From positions 1 to 7,420 of the forward strand of contig DAOWAH010000073.1 in the NCBI GenBank assembly GCA_030634675.1: 7,420 bases of DNA. Reading direction: 5' to 3'. Below the pieces are notes generated by a model. The model was given only the letters and a program-made list of their open reading frames with translations. It ran no database searches and had not been told where the DNA came from. The position numbers were made by a program, and so were the translations under genes. Positions 6,033-7,420 of the stretch are shown here, piece after piece; positions within the stretch are counted from its first letter, which is position 1; the number at the start of each line of letters is the position of its first letter. The stretch comes from Fidelibacterota bacterium. GTDB lineage: Bacteria > Marinisomatota > Marinisomatia > Marinisomatales > TCS56.

Positions 6033-7010
6033 ATGAGATTGCGGATCAAATTATTTGTCACGATTGTCGCGGTTCTGCTGCTTGGATGCCGTGGTATCCA
6101 AGATGTTAAAGTGCTGAAACTAGCCCACGTTCTTGATACAGGACACCCGGTACACAAGGGTATGGAGTTTATGGCACAGAAACTGGCGGAAAAATCTAGC
6201 GGTAAAATGCGGATAGATATTTATCCCAGTGGCCAACTGGGGGCGGAACGGGAATTGATCGAACTACTCCAGATCGGCAGCCTGGCGATTACTAAGGTTT
6301 CTGCAAGTCCCATGGAATCATTTGTTCCGGAAATGAAAATCTTCAGCATTCCTTATGTCTTCCGCAGCGAAGATCATCTCTGGAAAGTGCTGGAAGGGGA
6401 GATCGGTAAACGAATTTTGCTGGCGGGCCAGGATTATTTCCTCAGGGGCCTCTGTTATTACGACGCTGGAAGTCGCAGTTTTTATACCAAAGATATTCCA
6501 ATCCAGTCTCCTGCTGAACTGGCTGGTTTGAAAATTCGTGTTCAGAAAAGCCAAACATCAGTTAAGATGATCCAGGCTCTGGGTGGCTCTGCTACTCCAA
6601 TCTCCTGGGGTGAACTTTATACAGCCCTGCAGCAGGGGGTGGTTGATGGAGCCGAGAACAATCCACCAAGTTTTTATCTATCCAAGCATTATGAGGTCTG
6701 TAAATATTATTCCCTCGATGAGCACACTTCCGTGCCTGATATCCTGCTTATCAGTACCCATGTCTGGGAAAAGCTCAATTCACAGCAGCAGGTCTGGCTG
6801 CAGGAAGCGGTGGATGAATCAGTAGCCCACCAGCGCCAACTCTGGCAGGAATCAACCGCCAATGCCCTGGCCGAGGTACAAAAAGCCGGCGTTCAGGTGA
6901 TTCGGCCCGATAAAAAACCTTTCCGTGACGCGGTTCATTCCATGCACGAATCTTACCAGGGAACATTTGTATATGACCTGATCCAGGAAATTAACGCAAT
7001 ACAGGAGTGA
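6033..7010 (+). CDS. dctP: TRAP transporter solute-binding protein (DctP family), predicted lipoprotein, probable uronate binder
   Basis: The 325-residue product is a TRAP-type extracytoplasmic binding protein that would capture a carboxylated substrate and deliver it to the DctQ/DctM membrane units. The signal sequence (residues 1-18, hydrophobic FVTIVAVLLL) ends in LLGC with Cys19, a lipobox; most DctP proteins are soluble and periplasmic. The domain spans about 28-320: AHVLDTGHPVHKG (31-43), YPSGQLGAERELIELLQIG (64-82), IPYVFRSEDH (106-115), GSRSFYT (146-152), LKIRVQKS (166-173), and GELYTALQQGVVDGAENNP (193-211). Arg169 aligns with the arginine that pairs with the substrate carboxylate in this family. 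AAGGA at 6017-6021 lies eleven bases upstream of the start. Position after uxaC-uxaE suggests glucuronate or galacturonate as ligand, which is inference; a dicarboxylate or sialic-acid-like substrate is less likely here. Confidence 0.93.
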   Translation: MRLRIKLFVTIVAVLLLGCRGIQDVKVLKLAHVLDTGHPVHKGMEFMAQKLAEKSSGKMRIDIYPSGQLGAERELIELLQIGSLAITKVSASPMESFVPEMKIFSIPYVFRSEDHLWKVLEGEIGKRILLAGQDYFLRGLCYYDAGSRSFYTKDIPIQSPAELAGLKIRVQKSQTSVKMIQALGGSATPISWGELYTALQQGVVDGAENNPPSFYLSKHYEVCKYYSLDEHTSVPDILLISTHVWEKLNSQQQVWLQEAVDESVAHQRQLWQESTANALAEVQKAGVQVIRPDKKPFRDAVHSMHESYQGTFVYDLIQEINAIQE

Positions 7011-7011
7011 T

Positions 7012-7016
7012 GGGGA
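7012..7016 (+). promoter_or_regulatory. Ribosome binding site that supports the dctQ start at 7022
   Basis: GGGGA is five bases before ATG 7022. A second in-frame ATG at 7010 overlaps the dctP stop (TGATG), but its AGGAG at 7003-7007 is only two bases away, too close for normal initiation. The later start is therefore preferred, though the earlier one would add only four residues (MGKT) and cannot be excluded. Confidence 0.55.
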
Positions 7017-7021
7017 AAACT

Positions 7022-7420
7022 ATGCAGAGAATTATTGATAGTATCGATCTGGTATTAAGCAGGTTTTTGATTGCCCTGATGATGCTGATTGTCCTGGCTG
7101 TGACCTGGCAGGTATTTACGCGCTTTATTATCCAGGACCCCAGCAGCTGGACCGAGGAACTGGCCCGTTTCCTACTGATCTGGATCGGCGTCCTGGGGGC
7201 TAGTTATGCCCTCCGAACCAGAGCCCACCTAGGGATCGATCTGATCACCCAGCGCGTCGGTGAAGCAGGCCGGCGGCGGATAAAATTCACCGTTTACAGC
7301 GTGGTCATCCTATTTGCCTTTTTCGTTATGGTAGTGGGCGGGATCCGCCTGGTAAACCTGACCTTTTCGCTGAACCAGATATCCGCCGCCTTAGGGATCA
7401 GGATGGGCTATATTTACACC
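7022..7420 (+). CDS. dctQ: TRAP transporter small membrane subunit (DctQ family), partial, 3' end outside window
   Basis: An open frame of 133 codons runs to the window edge without a stop. DctQ proteins are usually 150-200 residues with four transmembrane helices; they join the binding protein and the DctM channel in the inner membrane. Visible hydrophobic segments lie at about 15-35 (FLIALMMLIVLAVTWQVFTR), 48-66, and 89-109, with the fourth probably beginning near the end. The family signature is clear: WTEELARFLLIWIGVLGASY (43-62) followed by ALRTRAHLGID (63-73). The gene starts eleven bases after dctP, so they are one transcription unit. The large subunit DctM should follow beyond the window. 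Confidence 0.94.
   Translation, partial: MQRIIDSIDLVLSRFLIALMMLIVLAVTWQVFTRFIIQDPSSWTEELARFLLIWIGVLGASYALRTRAHLGIDLITQRVGEAGRRRIKFTVYSVVILFAFFVMVVGGIRLVNLTFSLNQISAALGIRMGYIYT

Noticed and set aside
6001..6557. 13-base direct repeat GAAAAGCCAAACA at 6001-6013 and 6545-6557
   Set aside because: One chance match of this length is unsurprising in a window of this size; one copy is intergenic and the other is inside dctP coding sequence.
4740..7420. GC content appears higher in uxaE, dctP and dctQ than in the first 4.5 kb
   Set aside because: Hand counts of a few 60-base lines gave about 43-50% in the left part and up to about 65% in parts of uxaE and dctQ, but the change is gradual and no mobile element, tRNA or repeat marks a boundary; a full sliding-window count would be needed to claim transfer.

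Overview
This window is one continuous, plus-strand uronic-acid catabolism and uptake locus from a Gram-negative bacterium. It holds seven recognisable genes (the first and last cut by the window ends) and one short gene remnant. The two predicted lipoproteins, the tripartite (TRAP) transporter and the uronate enzyme set suggest a heterotrophic bacterium that feeds on pectin, alginate, ulvan or glycosaminoglycan. The DUF4861 protein and the UxaE-type epimerase recall Bacteroidota/Marinimicrobiota/Calditrichota-like lineages. The clear Shine-Dalgarno sites in front of several genes are less typical of Bacteroidota. The phylum call is inference and weak.

Layout. Positions 1-139: C-terminus of a PfkB-type sugar kinase, probably 2-keto-3-deoxygluconate (KDG) kinase. 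140-240: AT-rich gap. 241-1074: kduI. 1083-1844: kduD. 1886-1960: a 24-codon remnant of a GHMP-family (glucuronokinase-like) kinase. 1984-3222: DUF4861 lipoprotein of unknown function. 3223-3293: gap with a 19-bp AT-rich inverted repeat. 3294-4706: uxaC. 4738-5985: uxaE. 6033-7010: lipoprotein-type DctP solute-binding protein. 7022-7420: dctQ small TRAP membrane subunit, running off the window. The large subunit DctM is expected just downstream.

How the genes fit together. KduI and KduD convert 4-deoxy-5-ketouronate, the monomer left by polysaccharide lyases and unsaturated glucuronyl hydrolases, to KDG. The kinase then makes KDPG for aldol cleavage. UxaC isomerises galacturonate to tagaturonate and glucuronate to fructuronate. 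UxaE interconverts tagaturonate and fructuronate, so both saturated uronates can merge into the fructuronate-mannonate-KDG route. The mannonate steps (UxuB/UxuA) are not in the window. The TRAP transporter probably imports the uronates. The least explained items are the DUF4861 lipoprotein and the GHMP-kinase remnant, which suggests a past gene loss between kduD and the lipoprotein gene.
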